Below are positions 12,465 through 20,170 of a DNA stretch of 64,000 bases, one piece after another. Location of the stretch: the NCBI RefSeq assembly GCF_023544445.1, contig NZ_JALPVJ010000001.1, positions 620,001-684,000 of the forward strand. The letters run 5' to 3'. This DNA is from Actinoplanes sp. M2I2. Lineage in GTDB: Bacteria > Actinomycetota > Actinomycetes > Mycobacteriales > Micromonosporaceae. The first letter of the stretch is position 1. Each line of letters opens with the position of its first letter. The translations under genes and the position numbers were made by a program. Below the pieces are notes generated by a model. That model searched no databases and was not told where the DNA came from. It saw only the letters and a program-made list of their open reading frames with translations.

Positions 12465-12793
12465 TGCCGCTGCTCTTCTCGTACGGCACCCTGCGCGACC
12501 CGGCCGTGCAGAAAGCCACCTTCGGGCGTACGTTGGCCGGCCGGGCGGACCGCCTCGTCGGCTTCCGCCTCGAGATGCTGGAAATCGCCGATGCCGAGGT
12601 GGTGGCGTTGAGCGGCGAGAGCCACCATCCCATCCTGGTCACCGGATCGCCGGACGACACCGTCGACGGCTCGGTCTTCGAGCTCACCGACGAAGAGTTG
12701 CGCCGGGCCGACGAGTACGAGGTCGACGACTACCGCCGGGTCGAGGCGGCACTCGCCTCGGGTGGCGTCGCGTGGGCCTACGTTGCCCGGTGA
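12464..12793 (+). CDS. Gamma-glutamylcyclotransferase-fold (AIG2-like) protein
   Basis: A 109-residue protein starting with LLFSYGTLRDP, the hallmark of GGCT/AIG2-like proteins, and retaining the acidic ELTDEELRRADEYE helix (the usual location of the catalytic Glu). Family members cyclise gamma-glutamyl groups, but many bacterial members are uncharacterised. Its ATG overlaps the rhodanese stop, implying coupled expression; sulfur or thiol metabolism would be a fitting shared theme (inference). Confidence 0.82.
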   Translation: MPLLFSYGTLRDPAVQKATFGRTLAGRADRLVGFRLEMLEIADAEVVALSGESHHPILVTGSPDDTVDGSVFELTDEELRRADEYEVDDYRRVEAALASGGVAWAYVAR

Positions 12794-12802
12794 CGTGCGG
12801 GC

Positions 12803-13165
12803 TCAGCGGCCCGCCAGATAGCGCAGAGCACGCCGCCGGCTCCGCACGGCCGCCCAGCAGGTCCCGGCGAACGAGAAAGCCAGCGTGGCGGACAGTCCCA
12901 CCTGGAACCAGTCGTCGTTGCCCGTCACGACGCGGAAAATCGCGCCACCCGCCTGGGTCACCGCGCCGGCGCCGGTGAGCACGATGAACCAGGCCCGCTT
13001 CACCTCCCACCCGGCGAGCCGGCGCGCCCGTTCGTCGATGCGGGGATCGCTCGTGCCGCCCTCCTCCAGGGCCTTCACCACCGCGTCCTGTACGCCGGGC
13101 TCGAGGCTGACCGGCGGCCGGCCACGCCCCGTCGAGAACGGGAAGACGACCAGCCTGGGGTCCAT
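12803..13165 (-). CDS. Small two-helix membrane protein
   Basis: A 120-residue protein with a cytosolic N-terminal half of about 55 residues and two predicted membrane helices, WFIVLTGAGAVTQAGGAIFRV and VGLSATLAFSFAGTCWAAV, followed by a basic tail. I do not recognise the family. ATG at 13165 has only a weak AAGAGA upstream. It converges on the GGCT-like gene with a 9-base gap. Confidence 0.65.
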   Translation of the reverse strand: MDPRLVVFPFSTGRGRPPVSLEPGVQDAVVKALEEGGTSDPRIDERARRLAGWEVKRAWFIVLTGAGAVTQAGGAIFRVVTGNDDWFQVGLSATLAFSFAGTCWAAVRSRRRALRYLAGR

Positions 13166-13194
13166 GGACGTCTCTTACCCCAGGCGGCGCGTTC

Positions 13195-14016
13195 TCAGTA
13201 CCGGGATCGGTAGCGGCGGCGCCGGCGTCGCGGGTCGGTCAGCAGGCTGCGGCCGACGAAGAACGCCAGGCCGACGATCACGGCCAGCAGGCCACCGACC
13301 AGCGGCAGGTTGACCGTGGAGGCGGAGGTGGTCTGCCCGACCGCGGACAGCGCCGGGCCCGCGCCGCCGCCGGTTCCCGCAGCGGCGGCGGCGGCCGGGG
13401 CCGGCGGCGGCGCCGTGGGCAGGGCCGCGTAGTCGACCAGGTTGCTGCTCTCGAGCAGGGTCAGGTGGGTCATGACGAACTGGTTGGCCCGCTGGGCCAG
13501 CTTGCGGATCGTGTCGTTGCGGGTGCTCGTCCGGATCGTCGCGATGGCCGGGAAGATCTTGCCGTGGGCGGCCCGGAGCCGGTCGATGTAGATCTGGTCG
13601 AACTCCTCGCCCTCGGCGTCGCGCATCTCGGCCAGCCAGCTCTGCTGGTCGGCGTTGGGCTTGTCGGGCAGCTTGATGGTGAGCTTGCGCGCCGCGTCCC
13701 GGACCATCTTGTCCAGCACGACGTGCTGGGCGGCGATGTCGCGGCCGATGGCCTTGATCCGGGGATCGTCCGACTTCTCCTGGGCCATCTCGCCGGCCGG
13801 GATCTCCCACAGTCCGGCCAGGCGTACCTTCACGGCGAAGTCGCGGTCCGCGGCGGCGACATCCCCCGTGCCGGTGTCCTTGATGAGCCCGTTCGGCGGT
13901 AGCGGCACTCCGGGCTCGGCCCGGGCCACGCTCGGCTCGAGCAGCACGAGGGCCAGGGCGGTGATCGCCACCGCGGTCAGGCGGCTGCGGCGGGACAAGC
14001 GATCGACGGCGGACAC
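13195..14016 (-). CDS. DUF4142-containing exported protein with C-terminal membrane anchor
   Basis: A 273-residue protein. A signal peptide ends near the ARAEPG site (about residue 35). A helical ferritin-like DUF4142 domain follows (about residues 50-190; DRDFAVKVRLAGLWEI, IAAQHVVLDKMV). Then come an Ala/Pro/Gly-rich linker, one membrane helix (LPLVGGLLAVIVGLAFFVG) and an Arg/Tyr-rich tail. The family is secreted and of unknown function. GTG at 14016 follows GGAGGAG with 6-base spacing, better than the upstream TTG. Divergent from the dehydrogenase at 14202. Confidence 0.85.
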   Translation of the reverse strand: MSAVDRLSRRSRLTAVAITALALVLLEPSVARAEPGVPLPPNGLIKDTGTGDVAAADRDFAVKVRLAGLWEIPAGEMAQEKSDDPRIKAIGRDIAAQHVVLDKMVRDAARKLTIKLPDKPNADQQSWLAEMRDAEGEEFDQIYIDRLRAAHGKIFPAIATIRTSTRNDTIRKLAQRANQFVMTHLTLLESSNLVDYAALPTAPPPAPAAAAAAGTGGGAGPALSAVGQTTSASTVNLPLVGGLLAVIVGLAFFVGRSLLTDPRRRRRRYRSRY

Positions 14017-14201
14017 GTCAATCTCCTCCAATTCCGTTTACGTCGGGCCCCCCTGACAGCCAGAGATACGGAAGGGGAACGGCAACGGATCAACGAAGGC
14101 TCACCCGGTTGTCGTGTGCCCCGGAGCGCGGCGGCGCGTTTGCCCTCGAAGGGCACGGGTAGCCAGACACCGGTCAGCCCTGCGCCAATCAGGAGGTTCC
14201 G

Positions 14202-15347
14202 GTGCAAGCCATGGTTTATCGCGGGCCGTACCGTGTCCGTGTCGAGGAGAAGGACCGCCCGTCGATCGAGCATCCGAACGACGCGATCGTCCGGGTCACC
14301 CGGGCTGCCATCTGCGGCTCCGACCTGCACCTTTACCACGGATTGATGCCGGACACGCGGGTCGGCATGACGTTCGGCCACGAGTTCGTCGGCGTGGTCG
14401 ACGAGGTGGGTGGCTCGGTGCAGAACCTCAAGGTCGGCGACCGGGTCATGGTGCCGTTCAACATCTTCTGCGGTACGTGCTTCTTCTGCGCCCGCGGGTT
14501 GTACTCCAACTGCCACAACGTCAACCCGAACGCCACGGCGGTCGGCGGCATCTACGGCTACTCGCACACCTGCGGCGGCTACGACGGCGGCCAGTCCGAG
14601 TACGTCCGGGTGCCGTTCGCCGACGTCGGTCCCAGCCCCATCCCGGACTGGATGGACGAGGACGACGCCGTGCTGCTCACCGACGCGCTGGCCACCGGCT
14701 ACTTCGGCGCTCAGCTGGGCGACATCAAGGAGGGCGACGTCGTGGTCGTCTTCGGCGCGGGACCGGTGGGGCTCTACGCCGCCGCGTCGTCGTGGCTGAT
14801 GGGCGCGGGCCGGGTGATCGTGATCGACCACCTCGACTACCGCCTCGAGAAGGCCCGGACGTTCGCCCACGCCGAGACGATGAACTTCACCGAGTACGAC
14901 GACATCGTCGTCCAGATGAAGAAGACCACCGAGTTCCTCGGCGCCGACGTGGCCATCGACGCGGTCGGCGCGGAGGCCGACGGCAACCTGCTGCAGCACG
15001 TGACCGCGGCCAAGCTCAAGCTCCAGGGTGGCTCGCCGATCGCGCTCAACTGGGCGATCGACTCGGTGCGCAAGGGCGGCACCATCTCGGTGATGGGCGC
15101 GTACGGGCCGATGTTCAGCGCCATCAAGTTCGGCGACGCGATGAACAAGGGGCTGACGCTGCGCATGAACCAGTGCCCGGTGAAGCGGCAGTGGCCCCGG
15201 CTGTTCGAGCACATCCGCAACGGCTACCTCAAGCCGAGCGACATCGTGACGCACCGGATCCCGCTCGAGCACATCGCCGAGGGCTATCACATGTTCTCGG
15301 CCAAGCTCGACGGCTGCATCAAGCCGCTCATCGTCCCGTCCGCCTGA
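14202..15347 (+). CDS. Zinc-dependent alcohol dehydrogenase, glutathione-independent formaldehyde dehydrogenase type
   Basis: A 381-residue medium-chain dehydrogenase. Catalytic zinc ligands are Cys in AAICGSDLH (about residue 38) and His-Glu in FGHEFVG. Structural zinc cysteines are in CGTCFFCARGLYSNC. The NAD fold is VVFGAGPVGLYA, and the long insertion typical of Pseudomonas putida-type formaldehyde dehydrogenase is present. GTG at 14202 sits 5 bases after a perfect AGGAGG. It is followed after 10 bases by an unknown gene, probably in the same transcript. Substrate may be formaldehyde or another aldehyde/alcohol. Confidence 0.88.
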   Translation: MQAMVYRGPYRVRVEEKDRPSIEHPNDAIVRVTRAAICGSDLHLYHGLMPDTRVGMTFGHEFVGVVDEVGGSVQNLKVGDRVMVPFNIFCGTCFFCARGLYSNCHNVNPNATAVGGIYGYSHTCGGYDGGQSEYVRVPFADVGPSPIPDWMDEDDAVLLTDALATGYFGAQLGDIKEGDVVVVFGAGPVGLYAAASSWLMGAGRVIVIDHLDYRLEKARTFAHAETMNFTEYDDIVVQMKKTTEFLGADVAIDAVGAEADGNLLQHVTAAKLKLQGGSPIALNWAIDSVRKGGTISVMGAYGPMFSAIKFGDAMNKGLTLRMNQCPVKRQWPRLFEHIRNGYLKPSDIVTHRIPLEHIAEGYHMFSAKLDGCIKPLIVPSA

Positions 15348-15357
15348 GGGGGAAGCC

Positions 15358-15933
15358 ATGGCCTACACGCCCGACAAGCCCAAGCTCCCGGAGAGCACCG
15401 AGGAGCTGCGCGCCCGCATCCCCGGGTGGGGCGCCGACCTCGACCCGAAGGACCGCCCGTCGGTGCCGCGCGAGAAGTTCGACCCGACCTTCAGCGGCGC
15501 CCACTGGGAGTTCCCCGAGCGTCAGCCCGAGTTGTGGCCGCGGGAGCGGTCGATCGAGCACGCCTTCCTGACCCCGGTCTTCGGCACGTCCTGCCCGCCG
15601 CGCGGGCTCTCCGGCCGCATCCGCCGCTACTCGTACGCGAAATACAGCGAGGGTCGCGCGGCGCACTGGCTGCTGCTGCTGGCCTCCGACCGGGTCGACG
15701 CGGTGGAGAGCACGCTGCGCTCGTTCGTGTCCCGCCGCCCGGACAACCCGATCACCGAGACCGGCGTGCTGAGCGAGGTGTCCCGCCACGGGCTGTCCTC
15801 CCGGCTCAGGGACCGGCGGGCGGACAAGGTCCACCAGCCGCTCGATCCGATCATCGTGGCGGCTCCGTGGGTGCTGGGCGCCGGTGTCGCGTACGCCGTG
15901 GTCCGCCGCGTCGTCCGCCGGTCCCGCCGCTGA
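15358..15933 (+). CDS. Uncharacterised protein paired with the zinc dehydrogenase
   Basis: A 191-residue protein of unknown function. It has an acidic/proline-rich N-terminus (PKLPESTEELRARIPGWG), aromatic motifs (GAHWEFPERQPELWPRER) and a single C-terminal membrane helix (VAAPWVLGAGVAYAVV) with an Arg-rich tail, so it is likely tail-anchored. Start ATG at 15358 after GGGGGAAG. The 10-base spacing from the dehydrogenase suggests one operon and a possible role as its membrane tether or partner (inference). Confidence 0.75.
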   Translation: MAYTPDKPKLPESTEELRARIPGWGADLDPKDRPSVPREKFDPTFSGAHWEFPERQPELWPRERSIEHAFLTPVFGTSCPPRGLSGRIRRYSYAKYSEGRAAHWLLLLASDRVDAVESTLRSFVSRRPDNPITETGVLSEVSRHGLSSRLRDRRADKVHQPLDPIIVAAPWVLGAGVAYAVVRRVVRRSRR

Positions 15934-15987
15934 CGTTCCCGCGGGGCTGACATTCCCGCGGGCTGATGTTTCCGCGGCTGACCGTCC

Positions 15988-16044
15988 CATCCGGCTGATC
16001 GCCAGGGTGCTGGCACCACCAGAAACCATGGGGTCAGCCGGATG
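15988..16044 (+). terminator. Long inverted repeat after the dehydrogenase operon
   Basis: CATCCGGCTGA (15988-15998) is exactly complementary to TCAGCCGGATG (16034-16044), with a 35-base loop that itself holds a GCCAG/CTGGC hairpin. No T-run follows, as is common for actinobacterial terminators. It lies between the 15358 gene and the serine hydrolase. It could alternatively be a regulatory site for the latter. Confidence 0.6.
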
Positions 16045-16109
16045 GCCGCCGGGAGTCGCGCATTCGTACCGTGAGGTCCTCGTTCCGATGTGGAAACAGG
16101 GGGATCCCA

Positions 16110-17312
16110 GTGGTGACGAATTCTCGAATCCGGCGGAGTGTGGTGCACGCGGGAGCGGTGGTCGCGGCGGCCGTGCTGGCCGTCCCGGCGATCGGCGCGG
16201 TCCCGGCCGGCGCGGTCCCGGCCGGGGCAGCCCCGGCCGGGGCGGCACCGCCCCGTTCGGAACTGCAGACCGCTCTCGACGATCTGCGCGCCCTGGGCAT
16301 CACCGGCGCGCAGGGGGAGATCTCCGCCGGTCGCCGTGACGTGGTGGCCCGCAGCGGGGTGGCGGACCGGCGCACCGGCCGGCCGATGCCGCTCGACGGC
16401 CGGTTCCGGATCGGCAGCAACACCAAGACCTTCGTCGCGGTCGTGGTGCTCCAACTGGTCGGTGAGGGGCGGCTGTCGCTGGACGACACCGTGGAGCGCC
16501 GGCTGCCCGGCGTGGTGTCGGGCAACGGCAACGACGGGCGCCGGATCACCGTACGCCAGCTCCTCCAGCACACCAGCGGGCTGTTCAACTACACGAACGA
16601 CCTGGCCGCGCTGGGCTCGGCGGAGTCCTACCAGGCCCACCGGTTCGACCACTACGAGCCGGCCGACCTGGTCGCCATCGCGATGAAGCACGAGCCCGGG
16701 TTCGCGCCGGGCGCCCGGTGGGAGTATTCGAACACCAACTACATCCTGGCCGGGATGATCATCGAGCGGGTCACCGGGCACTCCTGGTCGTCCGAGGTGC
16801 GGTCGCGCATCCTGCGCCCGCTGGGGCTGAACGACACGTCGTACCCGCAGGACCGATCCACCCTGCCGCGCCCGCACGCCCGGTCCTATCAGCAGTTCGT
16901 TCCGGGCGGCCCGCTGCTCGACGTCACCGAGTTCAACCCGACCGCGGCCGGCGCGGCCGGCGGCATGGTCAGCACGACCGCCGATCTGACCCGGTTCTGG
17001 CGCGCCGTGCAGCGCGGCGAGCTGCTGCGCCCGGCGCAGGCGGCCCAGATGCACCGCACGGTCCTGGCCGACGGCATGCAGGACATCGTGCCCGGCATCC
17101 GGTACGGCCTGGGCATCTTCCAGGTGCCGAACGACTGCGGCGGTTTCTGGGGCCACCCGGGTGACGTGGTCGGCACCAGCACCTTCAACGGCGTCAGCCG
17201 CGCCGGCGACCGGGCCGTGGTGCTCTATCGCACCACCGGGCTCGCCGACCCGGCCCCGTCGGCGGCCGTGGACAACCGCATCCTCCGGTTGGTGACCGAC
17301 GTCCTCTGCTGA
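16110..17312 (+). CDS. Secreted class-C beta-lactamase-fold serine hydrolase (D-Ala-D-Ala carboxypeptidase type)
   Basis: A 400-residue secreted enzyme. An N-terminal signal segment is followed by a repetitive AVPAG/AAPAG stretch, then the hydrolase domain. SxxK is SNTK (Ser103). YxN is YSN in WEYSNTNY, and the third motif is HPG in GHPGDV, where class C enzymes have KTG, as in DD-peptidases of the R61 type. GTG at 16110 follows AGGGGGA with 5-base spacing; the adjacent GTG at 16113 is equally possible. Probably acts on peptidoglycan peptides or esters outside the cell. Confidence 0.88.
   Translation: MVTNSRIRRSVVHAGAVVAAAVLAVPAIGAVPAGAVPAGAAPAGAAPPRSELQTALDDLRALGITGAQGEISAGRRDVVARSGVADRRTGRPMPLDGRFRIGSNTKTFVAVVVLQLVGEGRLSLDDTVERRLPGVVSGNGNDGRRITVRQLLQHTSGLFNYTNDLAALGSAESYQAHRFDHYEPADLVAIAMKHEPGFAPGARWEYSNTNYILAGMIIERVTGHSWSSEVRSRILRPLGLNDTSYPQDRSTLPRPHARSYQQFVPGGPLLDVTEFNPTAAGAAGGMVSTTADLTRFWRAVQRGELLRPAQAAQMHRTVLADGMQDIVPGIRYGLGIFQVPNDCGGFWGHPGDVVGTSTFNGVSRAGDRAVVLYRTTGLADPAPSAAVDNRILRLVTDVLC
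16182..16252. repeat. 15-bp coding tandem repeat in the serine hydrolase
   Basis: About four imperfect copies of GGCGCGGTCCCGGCC encode an AVPAG/AAPAG pentapeptide between the signal segment and the catalytic domain. Frame-neutral, like the repeats in four other genes of this window. Confidence 0.75.
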
Positions 17313-17318
17313 CGGCCA

Positions 17319-17379
17319 CCAGCGCCTGTTTCCCAGGGAGAGCCGCGCCGCGACGCGCTCCCCTGGGAACAGGTGCTGC
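17319..17379 (+). terminator. Strong hairpin terminator after the serine hydrolase
   Basis: CAGCGCCTGTTTCCCAGGGAG (positions 17320-17340) is nearly complementary to 17359-17379, starting 7 bases after the stop codon. The stem of about 20 bp with an 18-base loop and no T-run is typical of high-GC terminators. Confidence 0.8.
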
Positions 17380-17403
17380 CGCCCGTCGACGGGGACGCCG
17401 GCC

Positions 17404-17700
17404 GGATCCGGCATGACGCGTGCCCGTTCAGGGAGCGCGGGCGAATCCAGCTTGACGCCTGCCCGTTGACGGGGACGTCGGGCGGATCCGGCATGACGCG
17501 TGCCCGTTCAGGGAGCGCGGGCGAATCCAGCTTGACGCCTGCCCGTTGGCTGGGGACGCCGATGGATCCGGGTTGACGCCTGCCCGTTGAGGGGGACGCC
17601 GACGGATCCGGGTTGACGCCTGTCCGTTGAGGGGGACGCCGACGGATCCGGGATGACGCCTCCCCGTCGACGAGGACGCGAGCGGACCTGGGGTCGACCG
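17404..17700. repeat. 40-bp tandem repeat, about 8 units
   Basis: The landmark GGATCC/GAATCC/GGACCT recurs at 17404, 17443, 17484, 17523, 17564, 17604, 17644 and 17684, giving unit lengths of 39-41 bp. Each unit also holds a TGACGC(C/G)TGCCCGTT core. The first four units form two near-identical 80-bp pairs (types A-B-A-B), showing duplication of a dimer. The period is not a multiple of three, so reading frames through it are artefacts. No gene is supportable between 17313 and 17771. Confidence 0.9.
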
Positions 17701-17771
17701 GACCTAGGATCACGCCGCGTTCTCGACGTGCTCCGGGTCGGACGGTGCCGGAAGGTGGGCGACGGATGCTG

Positions 17772-17957
17772 TCAGGAGGCGAAGAGCGCCGTCAGCTCGT
17801 CGGTGTGGGAAGTCCCGGTCGGCCGCGCCTTGCTCAGGGCAATGGTGGCGGCGTGCAGGTAGGCGCGGTCTCCACTGGCGACGTATTCGGCGCGCAGGAG
17901 CGCGGCGATCTCGTTCGCGAGGGTGCGACGGGCGTCGGTGTCGGCGGTCTTGAACAT
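17772..17957 (-). CDS. Small hypothetical protein, 61 aa
   Basis: An unrecognised 61-residue protein (starts MFKTADTDARRTLANEI), predicted largely helical, with no membrane segment. ATG at 17957 has AGAAAG about 8 bases upstream; an in-frame GTG lies 6 bases further out. Its codon-position composition looks gene-like, in contrast to the repeats on both sides. It is the only plausible gene in the interval 17313-18628. Confidence 0.45.
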   Translation of the reverse strand: MFKTADTDARRTLANEIAALLRAEYVASGDRAYLHAATIALSKARPTGTSHTDELTALFAS

Positions 17958-18628
17958 GGGCACACTTTCTCGGGCTACGGAGCGATAATGATGCGCCGTC
18001 CGACACTCGGATGCATCAACCGAAACGGTGATGCCGGGTTCGGGTCGCGGCAGGGATCATCCCGGCCGCGACGGTGACCGGCCGCATCGTCATCAGTGTG
18101 CCTGGCCGATGCGGAGCGGGCCCGGATCGGCACGCTCCGCATCGGATCAGAAGGGCGAACGCGTCCTCGGAGGGGCCGCCCGAACCCTTGTGAACGCCGT
18201 TCTGAGAGCAGCAGGCGCTGTGACAAGCGGCCGCCGCCCGTCACGCCGGCTGCCGCCCGTCACAGGGTGCTGCCGCCCGTCACCGGGCTGCCGCCCGTCA
18301 CAGGAGCAGCCGCCCGTCACAGGAGCAGCCGCTCGTCACTCCGCAGCCAGCCGCGACAGGGCAGCCCTCCCAGCGACCCCGCTTGCCCAGCGCCAGTCCA
18401 GCCGCAGCTCGTCACAGCAGTGGCTGCTCGTCACAAGGGCGGCTGCTCGTCACAAGGGCGGCTGCTCATCACAACGGCGGTCGCTCGTCACAGCAGCCGC
18501 TTGTGACAGTGGCAGCCGCTTGGGGCAGCGGCTACTTGTCACAGTGGCGTGCGCTGGTCACAGCAGCGGCTCGCCGCGACGGTGGCGGCTCGTCGCGGCG
18601 GCGGCTGTTTCCGGAGTGGTAGCGGTTC
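17958..18628. other. Gene-poor interval containing degenerate short tandem repeats
   Basis: The first 240 bases show nothing I can identify. From about 18230 to 18610 the sequence is built of degenerate units of about 18 bp around the motif GCTGCTCGTCACA (variants CCGCCCGTCACAGG, GCTCGTCACAAGGGCG). There are roughly 20 copies, with a few inverted (TTGTGACAG). Open frames across it are repeat artefacts. Confidence 0.7.
18230..18610. repeat. Degenerate repeat array of about 18 bp (CGTCACA motif)
   Basis: Two adjacent units, GGCTGCTCGTCACAAGG at about 18423 and 18441, are near-identical, and earlier units read GCCGCCCGTCACAGG at 12-18 base spacing. Divergence increases towards the right end next to the GH64 gene stop. 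Confidence 0.75.
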
Positions 18629-20065
18629 TCAGAGGGGGAGCCAGAGCGCCAGGACGTTCGGCGGCTCCCAGCCGGGCAGTGCGGTGTGCGCCTGCCGGCA
18701 CTGGTATCGCACGCCGTTGTAGGTCACGATCTGGCCCACGGCGTACGGGGTGCCCGCCGCCCACGTGGTGCCGGCCGGCGGCTGCGTCGCCGGCGGGGTC
18801 GTCGCCGGGGGACGCGTGGTCGGCGGCGTGGTGGTGGGCGGGGTCGTCGCCGGCGGCTGGGTGGGTGTGGTCCCGCCGGCGCCGAACGGGCTCATGATGA
18901 TGCCCGCGCGCTGCGGGTCGCCGTCGTTGACCAGGGACTCGAAGCCGCCGACGTCGTCGTACGCGAAGCCGTAGGCCTTGCCGTCGGCCATGTTCGCGTG
19001 GATGATCCGCGAATAGTGGTTGGGGGCGCTGTTCTTGTAGAACGCGTTGGCGTCGTACACCGGCTCCACGGTCGAGGTGCCGAGCGTGCCCCGGACGAGC
19101 GCCGTGCAGATGGTGCGCCGGACCTCGCTCTGGATGAACGGCGCGACGTTCGGCGCGTTGAAGACGCCGTCGCAACCCCAGACGTTCGAGGTGCTGGGTT
19201 TGTCGACCGTCGCCACCTCGGCGCCCGAGCTGTCGGTGAACCGCAGGGTGTTGCCCACGGTGCGCCCGAAGAACTTGCGGTTGGGCTCGGCCTGCCGCGG
19301 CTGCACGGTCAGGGTCCGGCTGGTGTAGGCGGCGAACGCCGAGTTGATGTAGGCGTCCAGGTAGTTCGCGGGGAAGAGGCCGGCGTCGGTGGCCTTGCCC
19401 GGCGCGAGCACCCGCAGCACCGTGCCGTCCGAGCGGGTGATGACCGACCGCTCCCAGCCGGGCTGCGCCTTGATCGCGTTGATGACCTTGTTGCGACCGT
19501 CGGCGACCACGTCGCCGGTGCGCTTGGTCTGGCCGGCGCCGTTGGTGACGGTGACCGCGTGCGGGATGCCGAAGAAGTCGACCTGCGAGCTGTTCAGCCA
19601 GAGCCCGGAGTCGTTGAAGGTGAACTCGCTGGTGTCGAAGAGGGTGTTGAAGTTGGGGTCGCCGGGCGCCCACGGCGCGGGCTGCACGAAGCCGTCCGGG
19701 GTGATGAAGAACTTGATCTTGTCGCGCATCGCCAGGTAGACGCGACCGGACAGGCCCTTGGGGATGCGGATGGTCGTGCTGCCGCCGTTGCCCGGGCCGG
19801 GAATCGACACGTCCGGCGCGGGGGTCGGCGGCAGGCCGCCGGCGGGCCACGGCGTGAACGTGGCGCCGCTGTTCACCGAGCCCCAGCGGCCGTTCAGGAT
19901 GCCGATGACGTAGAGGTGGACCGCGTCGCCGCGGCCGGTGTTGTTGCTGACGGTGACGGGGAGGACGGCGGGGGATGCCGCCGAGGCGGGCATCGTCACC
20001 GCCGCGACGGGCGCGGCGACGGCCAGGGCCGCCACCGCGCTCAGCCATGCGGTTCGTTTACGCAA
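18629..20065 (-). CDS. Secreted GH64 beta-1,3-glucanase with C-terminal carbohydrate-binding module
   Basis: A 478-residue secreted enzyme: signal peptide (about residues 1-30), GH64 laminaripentaose-producing glucanase domain (about 33-390), a Thr/Pro linker (about 395-430) and a CBM5/12-type chitin/glucan-binding module (WAAGTPYAVGQIVTYNGVRY; last 45 residues). GH64 enzymes cut beta-1,3-glucan of fungal walls. The start is TTG at 20065 with AGGAG 5-6 bases upstream. It lies downstream of the GH43 gene on the same strand, with its own operator-like palindromes in the 105-base gap. Confidence 0.9.
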   Translation of the reverse strand: MRKRTAWLSAVAALAVAAPVAAVTMPASAASPAVLPVTVSNNTGRGDAVHLYVIGILNGRWGSVNSGATFTPWPAGGLPPTPAPDVSIPGPGNGGSTTIRIPKGLSGRVYLAMRDKIKFFITPDGFVQPAPWAPGDPNFNTLFDTSEFTFNDSGLWLNSSQVDFFGIPHAVTVTNGAGQTKRTGDVVADGRNKVINAIKAQPGWERSVITRSDGTVLRVLAPGKATDAGLFPANYLDAYINSAFAAYTSRTLTVQPRQAEPNRKFFGRTVGNTLRFTDSSGAEVATVDKPSTSNVWGCDGVFNAPNVAPFIQSEVRRTICTALVRGTLGTSTVEPVYDANAFYKNSAPNHYSRIIHANMADGKAYGFAYDDVGGFESLVNDGDPQRAGIIMSPFGAGGTTPTQPPATTPPTTTPPTTRPPATTPPATQPPAGTTWAAGTPYAVGQIVTYNGVRYQCRQAHTALPGWEPPNVLALWLPL

Positions 20066-20098
20066 GTCGGCTCCTCATTCTGGGGGACGCTCCGGGGT

Positions 20099-20110
20099 GA
20101 GAGCGCTCTC
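20099..20110. promoter_or_regulatory. LacI-type operator GAGAGCGCTCTC upstream of GH64
   Basis: A perfect 12-bp palindrome 34-45 bases before the GH64 start. It has the central AGCGCT of CebR-like and related LacI-family operators that control polysaccharide-degradation genes in actinomycetes. The regulator is not in the window. Confidence 0.65.
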
Positions 20111-20127
20111 GCAGAATGTTTCGCAAA

Positions 20128-20142
20128 GTTAACAGTTGTCAA
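20128..20142. promoter_or_regulatory. Second operator-like motif upstream of GH64
   Basis: GTTAACAGTTGTCAA resembles the more perfect GTTACAACGTTGTCAAC found upstream of the GH43 gene (21272-21288), with a one- or two-base contraction in the middle. It may let one LacI-type regulator control both genes. Weaker than the other two sites. Confidence 0.4.
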
Positions 20143-20170
20143 TGGAACCGATCGAAGCGTGCCCGAACGC

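Noticed and set aside
17225-17713. Minus-strand reading frame through the 40-bp repeats
   Set aside because: The 40-bp period shifts phase each unit, so the apparent protein is not periodic. There is no ribosome-binding site, and it overlaps the serine hydrolase end and its terminator.
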